A DNA stretch of 64,000 nt from Bicyclus anynana (lineage: Eukaryota > Arthropoda > Insecta > Lepidoptera > Nymphalidae), in NCBI RefSeq assembly GCF_947172395.1, contig NC_069095.1:15660271-15724270 (forward strand), written 5' to 3'. Below, in pieces: positions 54,476-64,000 of this stretch. Numbering within the stretch: the stretch's first letter is position 1; each line of letters opens with the position of its first letter. A program made the position numbers and the translations under genes. Under the pieces are notes generated by a model. That model was not told the DNA's origin. It saw only the letters and a program-made list of their open reading frames with translations, and ran no database searches.

Positions 54476-55060
54476 GTCTTTTCTATTATATTTTTATATT
54501 AACATTTATAAAAAATAAAAAATGGAAAAATAAATACCTAAATAAGAGTAAAAATGTTAACGGTACCTACTCGTATGAATTAATAGCAAGCCGTAGGTGA
54601 GAACTATTATATCTAGTAGACAAAATTCGTTAAAATAACGCTTTGACAGAGAGCTGAGGTGCGCCAACTTTTTCTTTTGTTAACCATTACTTAGATCCGT
54701 CAATAAAATAACCTATTAAACGTTGAGATATTGAGGGTTTCAATTTCTTTTTAATTTATTTGAAGTTGACTTTAAAACAAAATCCGAAATGATTTATTAG
54801 GAGCGCTGAGCCATCGACCGGTGTAATCTAATCTAAAAATGGCTACACTTTTTAATCGTCCCCCAGTCCGAGCAATTTGTCAACGTCCGCTCCTTCCAGA
54901 ACCTTCGAAATGAACCAATATTTAGCAGTCGATGGGGGAAAGCGATTATTTTCTAAATATACAAAAAAATCGGCGCCATTTTTTCGACAACTGCGTGTTT
55001 TGAATGTTTTTACTAGAGTTATTTTATAGATGTTCTAATATCGGAAGACGGTTTAGCATT
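54476..55060. other. Unannotated intron-like DNA, candidate unique block
   Basis: 54830-54960 (tcgtcccccagtccgagc, ctccttccagaaccttcg) lacks repeat signatures. Possible conserved noncoding DNA. Confidence 0.3.
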
Positions 55061-55137
55061 TTTTTTTATTATTTACAAGTTAGCCTTTGACTACAATCTC
55101 ACCTGATTGTAAGTGATGATGCAATTTAAGATGGAAG
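55061..55137 (-). mobile_element. SINE-1 tail fragment
   Basis: Poly-T, acaagttagcctttgactac, tgatgcaatttaagatgg, then stops. Strongly 5'-truncated. Confidence 0.8.
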
Positions 55138-55803
55138 TTTCGACGCGCTAGTATTTAATTTTTCTTTATAGTTGTGAAGTTTTATAGAATGACAGACAAT
55201 TAAAACATAATGGTGTTTTGTTCTCTATTATCTCTATTTCTATTAACGTTTCAACTCAGTTGAAATTTTCGGTATTATTAAAAGTGTGATTTCTTGTTTC
55301 ATATTACAGTGTAGAAGATAAACAAATCTCTGTCTATCAATTAAAGAAGGGCATTTCCTACTGCGCCGTAGATATCAACTGAAATCAGCTTATCCCTCTC
55401 GAAAACTATAAATCCTCGTGCTAGGGGTCTGTATAGATATTAGTGGGAAGGTAAGAGATAGCTCGACGCTTAAGTCCTTAAGAACGGGAGCGAGGTCTTT
55501 GTGGGAAGGCAAGTATCAATCGAGTCAACATGATTGGATTTATCTCGTGTCTGAAGGGCACTTGGCGGCAGGAGAGGCGCTAGCTCGCAGTCTCAGTACA
55601 ATAAGACGTAATCTGAGCAACATTCTTTTTAACTTTTCATAGTACGAATTCAAAACGATAGACTAAAACGTTTACTATCAAATCTCCGATAATATCCATA
55701 TTTGTAGTGACCTCCTTGTAGTAGACCCGGAATGACGACTGTTTACAGATTGAATAAATAATCGATTTAAAATATGGACAGTTTGCAGATATAAAAAAAA
55801 AAA
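55138..55803. other. Unannotated intron-like DNA
   Basis: A 74-codon frame at 55418-55642 starts at GTG and has no recognised domain. Not called as an exon. Confidence 0.4.
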
Positions 55804-56110
55804 CTAGCGGACGCCCGTGACTTCATCTGCGTCTGGAAATCTATGTAAACTTTCAACCCCTATTTCACCACTTTAGAGGTTGAATTTTTAATCTTGAATC
55901 ACATTATATTTCGTTATTTTTATGATTTTTAAAACTATAACTAAAAATGAAGGACTTTCCATACAAACCCTTCAACCCCTATTTCACCCCCTTCTATTTT
56001 CAGGGTCATAAAGTCCCTATGTTTTGCTCCAAGGTCCCATTTACCATTATACCAAAATTCATCTTGATCGGTTCAGTCATTTACTTCCGCATTTATAATA
56101 TTATTATAGA
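55804..56110 (-). mobile_element. Helitron B variant, full length
   Basis: CTAG end (ctagcggacgcccgtgac) and TCTATAATAATATTATAAA start on the minus strand. Two diverged caacccctatttcacc blocks (55853 and 55974) replace the CCCTAC tract of other copies. Confidence 0.8.
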
Positions 56111-56297
56111 ATTTATTTAAATAATATAAAATTTACAAAAAAGCCCGACATAAAAATACAGTTCTCTTGGTAATACAGAAAGAATTCATTTCAAAATTAA
56201 AACATTTTCAGAATATAGTAGCTAAATGAACACATTTCACTAATAGGTATGGATAGTTATTTGACTTTTTTTCTATGAGACTACGTATTTTAACTTA

Positions 56298-57240
56298 GGG
56301 CTCCCGCACATGGGCCACAAAACGCCGCTATCGGCCTATTTCCTGTAGTTTTCATACATTTTATATGAAGTCGCCGCACACGGTTGACGCCGGTGGCCGC
56401 CACACGCTACAATCATCGCTGCTCGCTTCTTGTGGCCACACGCCACTCGCGCGATTATGATACTGCATGTATGGGTTAGAAAAGTAGCAGCCACCGACCA
56501 CAGGTTTCAACTATCGCCATAGAGGTTTAATATGTTGGACGTTGGTATAATATTATAAGGCGATGTTGTATATTGATTTTTTATTTCACTGATTTATAAT
56601 TATAATATAAAATAAAAGGACTATCAAATAGGTGATGCGAAGTGGAATGATGAACTTTTGACGGCCTCCGTGGCGCAGTGGTATGCTCGGTGGATTTACA
56701 AAACGGAGGTCCTGGGTTTGATCTCCGGCTGGACAGAGAGATTTTCTTAATTGTTCCAGGTCTGGCTGGTGGGAGGCTTCGGCCGTGGCTAGTTACCACC
56801 CTACCGGCAAAGACGTACCGCCAAGCGATTTAGCGTTCCGGTTCGATGCCGTGTAGAAACCAAAAGGATTTTCATCCTCCTCCTAACAAGTTAGCCCGCT
56901 TCCATCTTACTTCCCATCATCTTACTGTGAGATTGTAGTCAAGGGCTAACTTGTAAAATAAAAAAAAGAATAAAAAAAAAATAAATAAAAAATAATAAAC
57001 GTGTAATGTAAGCAAAACAATTTATCTACGCATGCGCGTTTTACAGCATTCTAAATTTGAAATTAATATGGAATGAGAATGTAGATGGCCAAACCTAAAG
57101 TGGGCGAACGAAAGAGTTCGTTCGCCACACAACCATCGGCCACAAGTGGCTGTCGCGCGCTTCAGCTAGATACTTTTGTGACTTCTTGCTTCTTGTAGCG
57201 ACGTTTGTGGCTGTCGCGTGTGGCCCGTGTGCGGTGACAC
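56298..57240. mobile_element. TIR element with CCGCACATGGGCCACA ends, split by SINE-1
   Basis: ccgcacatgggccaca at 56303 pairs with tgtggcccgtgtgcgg ending at 57234 (one mismatch). Repeated gtggccgc/gtggctgtcgcg words lie inside both halves. SINE-1 occupies 56659-56975. No transposase frame; superfamily uncertain. Confidence 0.7.
56659..56975 (+). mobile_element. SINE-1, full length
   Basis: Head gacggcctccgtggcgcag, decayed B box (gggtttgatctcc), complete body, A-rich tail (aaaataaaaaaaagaa). Confidence 0.92.
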
Positions 57241-57735
57241 CGGTCTATAGATATTATGCCACCGTAGATTACTTACTCAATGTCTCAAATTGCTCACTGT
57301 TCTAGATACTGCGTAGCTCCATTCATTCATAAACGTATTATCTCGACAACACCGCATCAGATATCTATTCACTCTCATTCTATTCATGCCGCGTTGAATC
57401 GCTGTCAGTGTGCAGTCGATAGCATCACTAGCTCGTTGTGCCGGGAAGGACATGTCAAGCGAGACGGCATTATGCGCTTGTCCGACGAGTGAAAGGGAAG
57501 GACGCATGTCTTTGTGTTGCGTCTCGATTGTTGCTAGTTGTTTACTGAAAGGAAACTGCCTTTGCGATCATGTCGCCCTAGTACACACTTTGTTGACACT
57601 TTTTCTTTAGTGTTGTTAATGTTGATATTTTTTATATTTTAAATGTTCGTTTTTAAGTAATTACATTAAAAATTAACTTTTATAATAAATATAAAAAATA
57701 GACAAGACAGATATTATTTTTAATTAGGTAGGTAT
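57241..57735. other. GC-richer unassigned stretch
   Basis: 57270-57600 has above-average GC and frames on both strands (76 and 70 codons) with no recognised domain. Possibly an old element or unique DNA. Confidence 0.3.
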
Positions 57736-57801
57736 GGCATTCACTTAAAATTAGTCTCACTACGATTATATTGTAGCGAGACTAATTTTATCGTTAATGC
57801 C
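57736..57801. repeat. Hairpin, 28-29-bp arms
   Basis: Left arm 57736-57763 (ggcattcacttaaaattag, then tctcactac) and right arm 57773-57801 are complementary with a few mismatches. The loop is 9 bases. Confidence 0.75.
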
Positions 57802-58098
57802 TTTATTATTTTTGAAATGAATTAACCGATTTTGACGGAACCTTTTCTAGCAGACAACTATTAACATTATAAGAAATAAAATAGGCTGTATTTTATCTCA
57901 TTCCCACGGGAACAAGAACTACGTAGGTAGAACTTAAAGTCTATTAAATAGGTGTTAAATCTTCTTTAAGTGTTGTCTGTTAATAAAAAATACTACGCAT
58001 AATCAGAAAAAAAAACGTTTTTTTGGCTTTGTAATTTTTGAAGTGGAAGTACAGTTCTTTTATGTATTTTTTCGGAAAGCACCAGATTTAGAAGTGAA
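57802..58098. other. Helitron relic and unannotated DNA
   Basis: 57802-57935 recalls the 6742 Helitron variant (attaaccgattttgacgg, cccacgggaacaagaac). No gene. Confidence 0.35.
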
Positions 58099-58242
58099 GA
58101 CGTACCAAGCGATTTAGCGTTCCGCTACGACGTCGTGTAGAAACCGAAAGGGGTGTGGATTTCATCCTCCTCCTAACAAGTTAGCCCGATTCCATCTTAG
58201 ATTGCATCATCACTTACCATCAGGTGAGATTGTAGTCAAGGG
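58099..58242 (+). mobile_element. SINE-1, 5'-truncated
   Basis: Starts at agacgtaccaagcgattta and ends at tgtagtcaagggc, without a poly-A tail. Confidence 0.85.
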
Positions 58243-58439
58243 CACACACGTAAGGGGCCCTGGTAGTGCAGGGCCCAGTAACATTGATAAAGCAGATACG
58301 GCGATAGCTACGCCCCTGTAGCAGTATTGGAAATTAATGAAAACACCAAACCATTTCATTCATTTATTTCAATCATTCATTGCAGATAAATTATTTCTCC
58401 TGTAAAATCCAACAATGCTGTTTTACTACAGCTTTCATT

Positions 58440-58515
58440 TTCACGAGGGGGGGTTTATTCAGAGGGGGGTTGGAGGTTGTTGTGGGGGTGGGTTGAGGTG
58501 GGTTGAGGTTTCGTA
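58440..58515 (+). repeat. G-rich tract
   Basis: Multiple G-runs of 3-7 bases (gagggggggg-like, gaggggggttgg, gtgggggtgggttgagg). Potential quadruplex-forming strand in an AT-rich context. Confidence 0.6.
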
Positions 58516-58678
58516 GGAAACCTTTTAACGGTTGACTGGAAATACGGATTTATTTAGCCACATTTTAAAAGCGGAGTTTCTTTACATCTTTTTTATTTCT
58601 GTTTTATTATATCCGATTTCTTGGACTTTTGCCGATTAGTTTATAATAACGTGAAAATCCACGTGTTTCTGTGATTTT

Positions 58679-58990
58679 AACCGACTTCAAAAAGAGGAGG
58701 TTATTAATTTGACGCGTATGTTTTTTTGTTTTTAATGTTTGTTACCTCATAACTACGTCATTTCTTAGCCAATTTTGAAAATTTAAGATTGATGCATTAA
58801 CTCTAGCCGTTTAAATCATAAGGTTTTAGGATTTTCAGACGGTTCTTTCCCGTGGTTCTTTCAGAAACTGCTTTAATCAATACGTCACTAATTTGAGGCC
58901 TTCACAGTGATCTCAAGGTAGCACATACGATGTTATTTTTCACTTTTAAGTTTATTTTTGGGATTTTGAAGTCGGTTGAATTTTTTGTAA
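58679..58990 (+). mobile_element. AACCGACTTCAAAA TIR element, both ends present
   Basis: Begins aaccgacttcaaaaagagg and ends ttttgaagtcggttgaa, so the shared motif is a terminal inverted repeat of about 14 bases. Related truncated copies at 2896 and 19307. About 310 bp, no coding capacity. Confidence 0.7.
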
Positions 58991-59689
58991 AACTAGATTT
59001 TATTGTCAATTATAAGTGATTTTGCAAATGATGTTATTTAGTATTTAGCTACTTATCATACGTACCTATACAATAAATACGTATTGTGTGGATGAGTAGA
59101 CATTTTTTGGGGTTAAGTGCCAGTAAATAATTTCATTTGAATTTAAAATTAGAAGTTCTCGACAGAATGACCCAAAGTTGTTGTTTTAGTGTATACAAAC
59201 CGTGAACAACAACCACATTAACCTAACAACAAATTGAGTGTTTGCGTTGGCCGTGAAAAACAACTAAAACGACAATAAATCACCGAACACTAATAACACA
59301 GGGTAATAAATCTGATAGTAAAGATCAATCCGGAGTTAACCTCGTATGAGAATATAGGCAAAGAGTTAGCGGTATATTGTGACATTGTAGTCAATAATAA
59401 TAGGGTATTTGACTCATATCAAATTTAATATAAACAATATTAATTTTGTATAAGTAGTAGGTACAGGTAGGTAAAAGGTACAGGTAAGGGTCCAAAATAT
59501 ACCGATTTTAATTTATAAAAGTTAAGGATTTTTTATGGTTATGGTTCTGCAAAATATCAGCTTGATGCATTAGACTAGGTATATAGATCGCCGCGCCAGA
59601 AGGATAATTGGTAATGAACCGTTGACGTCGACCGGCAAAATCGTCGCAATGTAGCTTGTCTGTCGGTTTTTTACCGGATATACTTTAGT
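58991..59689. other. Unannotated intron-like DNA
   Basis: Short self-similar words (acaacaaccac, ggtacaggta) but no gene or element recognised. Confidence 0.4.
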
Positions 59690-59900
59690 GAGTGTGAGCA
59701 ACTTCACCATCTAGTTCCTCCTTCACCTTTCTACCACAGAACAGCAAGACGTCACGAACGGTGGCATCCATATGATGTGGACGTCCAGGCAACTCGTACG
59801 AAACGATTTTCATCCACATTTCTAATTCGTACAGCAAAAATTTGGAATGCTCTTCCGAGCTTAAGGAGCCTACGGCACTTACACAACAAAAAAAAAAGAC
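59690..59900 (+). mobile_element. LINE tail C, open frame
   Basis: The frame holds DVQATRTKRFSSTFLIRTAK then IWNALPSLRSL, the conserved end of a jockey-like reverse transcriptase ORF (WNALP motif). An A-rich tract interrupts it at 59887. 5'-truncated. Confidence 0.7.
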
Positions 59901-60125
59901 AGGGGATTAACATAAACATACAGAAAAACATTCAACTCTTATACTATCACCGCTGGAACGTGGAAACGTAATAAATGTAAATAGCAACTTTGGATTTGCC
60001 GACGTAATCTCACTTCTGAGAATAACATTCTCCCAAGAAAAATATTATCTACTTAGCTCGCTAACACGGGCCTTTGATCTACTTGACGCTTTACCTGCTG
60101 CGTTGGTACAAAGGTAATTCAAAAA

Positions 60126-60364
60126 CTTCAAAATTCAAATTCAAAATTCATTATTTATTTCCAGTAGACTCACAAGCACTTTTGACACGTCAGTTGGCTA
60201 TTTGTAAAGATTCTACCACCGGTTCGGAAGGCAGGTTCTGCTGAAAAGAAACCGGCAAGAAACTCAACAGTTGCTCTTTTAAAAAAATCATACAATGTTA
60301 TAATTTACAATTGATGACAACAATCCAATTTCTTATATATCATTAAGGAACTCATCAATGGTAC
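60126..60364 (-). mobile_element. LINE tail B
   Basis: Same 3' end as 19603, 42993 and 53135, also on the minus strand. A 40-bp gap removes the aagtaaaactataag part and the last codons. Confidence 0.75.
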
Positions 60365-60842
60365 AGGTACAGATATTCTTTAAAAAGCTAATAAAACGCT
60401 TGTGGTATCTTTGGTACCGCTGGTTTGTGATAATTGCTATGCACATTTGCTAGGGATATGATCTACAAAAGTGCTACCGCATGTACCTAACTAACTCAAA
60501 TTGCCAATATTCGATAAAATTCAATATCAACAAAGGCACACAATTTTCCTGTAAAAACGAATAACTAATTACTTACCTAATAAAGCTTTGTGCAATCTGA
60601 AAAATACTTTATGGCGTACGAAACAAAGCGTAAAATTGCATGCACAATTTTGACGCTTTGTTTCGGATTTCCAAGTGCTCTCTAAATTTCGTTGAAGTCT
60701 AATGAATCATAAATTGTAACTAGTTCGAGCGATTATGGACTTTATCCCTTTGGCATTAAAGTCAATTTCCTTTTGTAGTTGGCTAATAAAATGCTTAGAG
60801 CAAAAACTGATACGCATCTGAAATTTTCACCTTTGTAAGGAA
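60365..60842. other. Unannotated intron-like DNA
   Basis: An inverted repeat gaaacaaagcgtaaaattg against caattttgacgctttgtttc lies at 60621-60666, foldback-like. No gene. Confidence 0.45.
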
Positions 60843-61421
60843 CTAGCGGACGCCCGCGACTTCGTCCGCGTAAAAATTGATGTAAACTTCTCTACCTCTA
60901 CCTTACCCTGCTCGTAAACCTACCAAACCCTACCCTACCCTACCCTACCCCTACCTTACTCCTACCCTACCGCTAATGCTTACCCTTCCTTCCCCCCACC
61001 TTACCCTACCCTAACCCTACCCGTAACCTATCCATACCCTATCCTACCCTACCCCTAATCTACCCCTACCCTACCCCTACCTTACTCCGACCCTACCGCT
61101 AACCCTAACCCTTCCCTACCCCTACCTTATCCCTACCCTAACCCTACCCTACCCGTACCCTACCCCTACCCTACCCCTATCCTACTCCTCCCCTACCCTA
61201 TACGTTCCATATCCTCCCTACCTCTACCTTGCCCCTACCCTACACTACCCCTACCTTATCCGTACCCTACCCTACCCTACCCTACACTTTCCCTAAATTA
61301 CCCCTACCCTACCTCGATCCTACCCCTTCCCTACCTCTATCCTATCCCTACCCTCAGCAAAATTGGTCCAGTCTTTTGTGCGTGGTGCAATGACCAAAAG
61401 ACTATAATTTCCCAAGCGACT
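60843..61421 (-). mobile_element. Helitron B with expanded CCCTAC tract
   Basis: CTAG end (ctagcggacgcccgcgac) followed inside by a degenerate (CCCTA/CCCCTAC)n tract from about 60890 to 61345. The remaining part (aaaattggtccagtctttt) is short and the 5' end is lost where another Helitron begins. Not the TTAGG telomere motif. Confidence 0.75.
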
Positions 61422-61613
61422 TCTATGCTAATACTATAAAGAGGTAAAGTTTGTGTGGTTGTCGGGGGTAATCTCTGGATCTACTGGACCGATTTGGAAA
61501 ATTCTTTTACCAATAGAAAGCTACATTATTTGCGAGTGTCATAGGCTATGTTTGGTCCTCATATTCATACGGGAACGGGAACCACGTAATTGAAACCGCG
61601 GGGCGTCATATAG
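61422..61613 (+). mobile_element. Helitron A subfamily variant
   Basis: Starts TCTATGCTAATACTATAAAG and ends gcgtcatATAG in place of CTAG. Resembles 6742-6939 (aaagctacattatttgcg). Confidence 0.75.
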
Positions 61614-61989
61614 CGGCATTTCTGCGACTTTCAGAAATTTTGTATTATCTCCGAAACTATATAACTAATTAACATACTGTAAAGGGCAAATCTTATCTCT
61701 ATAATATCCTTGTGATTATTAAATCATTTATTTTGATAAGGATTTAAGTTTAGTTGTGTAAATAATGACGTAAACCTTAGTTTAAAATTTAAATAATTTA
61801 TTAAAGTACTAAAGGTACTATATCTGCTAAAATATAAAAGATAGATATATGGTGTCGCGGACTTTTTTGTAGAACTTTTAAAGGTTCAAAAAGCCTCCAT
61901 ACATTTATTTCAGTTATGCGCAATGGTTGAGGCAGCGCATGCGAATAAGTAAGTTTTTCGGTCTGACCTGTAAGAGAAAACCCGCGATA
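61614..61989. other. Unannotated intron-like DNA
   Basis: Nothing recognised. Confidence 0.4.
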
Positions 61990-62180
61990 TCTCAGTAGTT
62001 ATATATGATAGAAATATAAAATATAGCCTATAGCACTCCCCGATAACGTAGGATTCTACTGGTGAAAGAATTTTTAAAATCGGTCCAGTAGTTCCGAAGA
62101 TTACACCATTTCAAAAAATTGTTACAAACTTACAAACTTACAAACTTACAAACTTTACCTCTTTATAATATTAGTATAGA
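61990..62180 (-). mobile_element. Helitron A subfamily variant with repeat
   Basis: Minus strand starts TCTATACTAATATTATAAAG. A four-fold acaaactt repeat at 62125-62155 lies just inside. The 3' end is lost. Confidence 0.7.
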
Positions 62181-62269
62181 TATAGATAACTAGGTGGAGT
62201 TTGAGCCTACGAACAAGATATTTATTCATAACCATCATCATCATGAGCCACTTTAACAGTTTACTATAA

Positions 62270-62360
62270 AGCCAGGCCTCCCTCTTTGTAGGGCATGGGA
62301 TATGGAGGAGGAGTGGGTGTAACCCACCATGTAGCTTTAATGCGGGTTGACGGGTTATTT
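62270..62360 (-). repeat. SINE-3-like tail fragment
   Basis: gccaggcctccctctttg, aacccaccatgtagc and aatgcgggttgacgggtt parallel 19880-19975. Confidence 0.5.
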
Positions 62361-62426
62361 CATTGGAATAGACTTTGTGCTCAAACTGTGTCTATCACAT
62401 ACACAAAGTTCGAGAAAATACACATA

Positions 62427-62560
62427 GAAGAGAAATAGACAAAATATTTATCAATGGGGGCGGAGATGTCCCAGTCCCATTCTTTCATCCCAACGCAATG
62501 AAAAAGAGAACGTAGATTCCTGTTGCGCCGCTATTGGTTGATATTTGTCTATTTCTCTTC
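62427..62560. mobile_element. Foldback MITE
   Basis: gaagagaaatagacaaa at the left pairs exactly with tttgtctatttctcttc at the right. Inner parts (tatcaatggggg and ctattggttgata) also pair loosely. 134 bp. Confidence 0.75.
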
Positions 62561-63905
62561 ACGGAGATATTATGACGCGACGGGTAACAGCGACAGTGAT
62601 TGCACCATTATTTTGTTGTAGAGAAAACACCTCGAGCAGGTCCCAGGATTTGTGACTTTTGATGTAGGGATCCTTTTAGAATGCATTGACACTCACTTCC
62701 CCTGGCCAATATATTTTCCATGCTCACACTAAACAATTTATGATCAATAATTACAACAAAACATTATTGCACAAAATCAGCGTGACGGTGTCCACGCTGC
62801 CAATCAAACAATTGAGCTCAATTCATCAAATATCCTCTTATTTATACTTAACATAACTGTTGCAATAACTTCATAAAAAAACCTCCCTTCCCTAATAATA
62901 TAAATAATGAAGGTTAATACCACCCCTAATCGAGGAACTCGTAAGAATATGTCGTTAGTCGCATGTTCATACTGAAGTCCACATTAAGGCCAACATCAGT
63001 ACACTATCAGAAATAAAAACCTTACTCGGATATCTTTAAATGAAAGCCATGTAATAATTTTATAGTGACAATATAGCTACAGATAAAAAGGGTCTTTTGA
63101 TACAATGACAGAAATGTGATCCAATAATAATTGAAAAGATTCGGGCAATTTCTATAAGCCAGTTTCTAAAGCAGCAAAATTCGCGGACCTCCTATTACGT
63201 CGTAATGTTTCCAACAAAAGCGAAAAACAGTGGACCGAAAACAAACGTATCGCTTCATCCCGAAAAACGATTCTACCCTCTCTGAAAATCTACCCTTATC
63301 AAGCAAACATCGACTTTAAAATCTAGGACGTAAAACATAAAATGGCATTCTTCAATTCTCTGTGAAACTCACCATGGAATCCTAAGCACTTTCGTGAATT
63401 TCTATCTGTTGCATCTGAAGAATCATAAAAGCTCTTACATGTCAAGCGATTATGAAGCTTATTGAATTTACGTCTGAGTTGATTTTTGATTGTTATTATC
63501 TCTAGATGTGATAGTAATATTTTGAAAAGATTGTTATAGAAATTTCGATTTTATTTAGATGATCGCAGAGGTCAGTATTGCCTGTGTAGTGAACGTTAGT
63601 GCAAGTTAATGCTGTGAATAAAAGGATCATTGATGCTTTTGGATGTTTTTTTACAACCGAGACTCCATAAGCAGTACTTCTTGTACTCCCATTTCGTAAT
63701 CTACTCATTATAAAACCTCGAACCATATCACAAAGCTATTTATTCCTTCAGGTCTTTTGGTAATATTCATTACCACCCGGGTCAACCGATTTTTTTTTTA
63801 ATTTTTAAACAGCGGTTTTGGCTATAAAAAATCGTTCTTCTTTATAATAGACATAATCTAGTAGGCCATGTCGAGATTGAATCTAGGATGATATTATCTA
63901 TTATC
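62561..63905. other. Unannotated intron-like DNA
   Basis: No element or gene recognised. A 74-codon minus-strand frame at 63502-63726 has no recognised domain. Confidence 0.4.
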
Positions 63906-64000
63906 CAACATGATCATCATCATCATCATTATCAACCCATATTCAGCTCTCTGCTGAGCTCGAGCCTCCTCTCAGAGAAGGGTTAGGCCAATAGTTCATC
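63906..64000 (-). mobile_element. SINE-2, running off the window
   Basis: (atc)n tail, tatcaacccatattcagctc, gctgagctcgagcctcctctc, then the window ends. Confidence 0.85.

Noticed and set aside
55418..55642. Next receptor exon
   Set aside because: Does not resemble the third inner loop or TM6-TM7 and begins at GTG in unique AT-rich DNA.
60890..61345. Telomere sequence
   Set aside because: The motif is CCCTA/CCCCTAC and not CCTAA, is impure, and lies inside a Helitron.
63502..63726. Minus-strand gene
   Set aside because: No domain, no splice or promoter context.

Overview
The window looks like AT-rich genomic DNA from a butterfly or moth. Three things point to Lepidoptera: abundant short Helitron-like elements of the lepidopteran type (5'-TC, 3' hairpin plus CTAG, inserted between A and T), two abundant tRNA-derived SINE families, and 3' tails of several non-LTR retrotransposons. 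No bacterial operon, CRISPR array, rRNA gene or convincing functional tRNA gene is present.

Only one host gene segment is recognised. On the + strand, an exon at about 45067-45854 encodes the N-terminus and transmembrane helices 1-5 of a muscarinic acetylcholine receptor, closest by recall to the insect A type (mAChR-A). It is bounded by a good acceptor and a CAG|GTGAGT donor in phase 2. The third intracellular loop and TM6-TM7 were not found in the following 18 kb, so they probably lie beyond the window. The 45 kb upstream and 18 kb downstream would then be intron or intergenic DNA of this gene.

The rest is mostly transposon debris. Names used here: SINE-1 (about 300 bp, A box, B box, poly-A tail); SINE-2 (about 300 bp, tRNA-like head, tail of GAT/GATA-type repeats); Helitron A (TCTATACTAATATTATAAA start, hairpin then CTAG); Helitron B (ends GCGTCCGCTAG, often with a CCCTAC-rich tract); an RTE/BovB-like LINE tail; LINE tails A, B, C and D; and a range of foldback or TIR elements (one hAT-like with an exact 8-bp target duplication, one TA-flanked, several unclassified). 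Many are nested: SINEs sit inside TIR elements at 8.3-8.8 kb, 24.2-25.0 kb and 56.3-57.2 kb.

Region by region: 1-21 kb has mixed SINE, Helitron and RTE copies; 21-28 kb is rich in palindromic MITEs, including an inverted pair and a 31-bp near-perfect hairpin; 28-43 kb has SINEs, Helitrons and a few unique, GC-richer blocks that could be conserved noncoding DNA; 43.9-45.03 kb is a transposon pile-up ending 37 bp before the receptor exon acceptor; 45.86-64 kb is intron-like DNA with further repeats, a hAT-like MITE and a 450-bp CCCTAC tract. No previously undescribed multi-gene system was found. The most informative signals are the transposon that almost reaches the acceptor, the apparent sharing of SINE and LINE 3' tails, and the palindromic elements.
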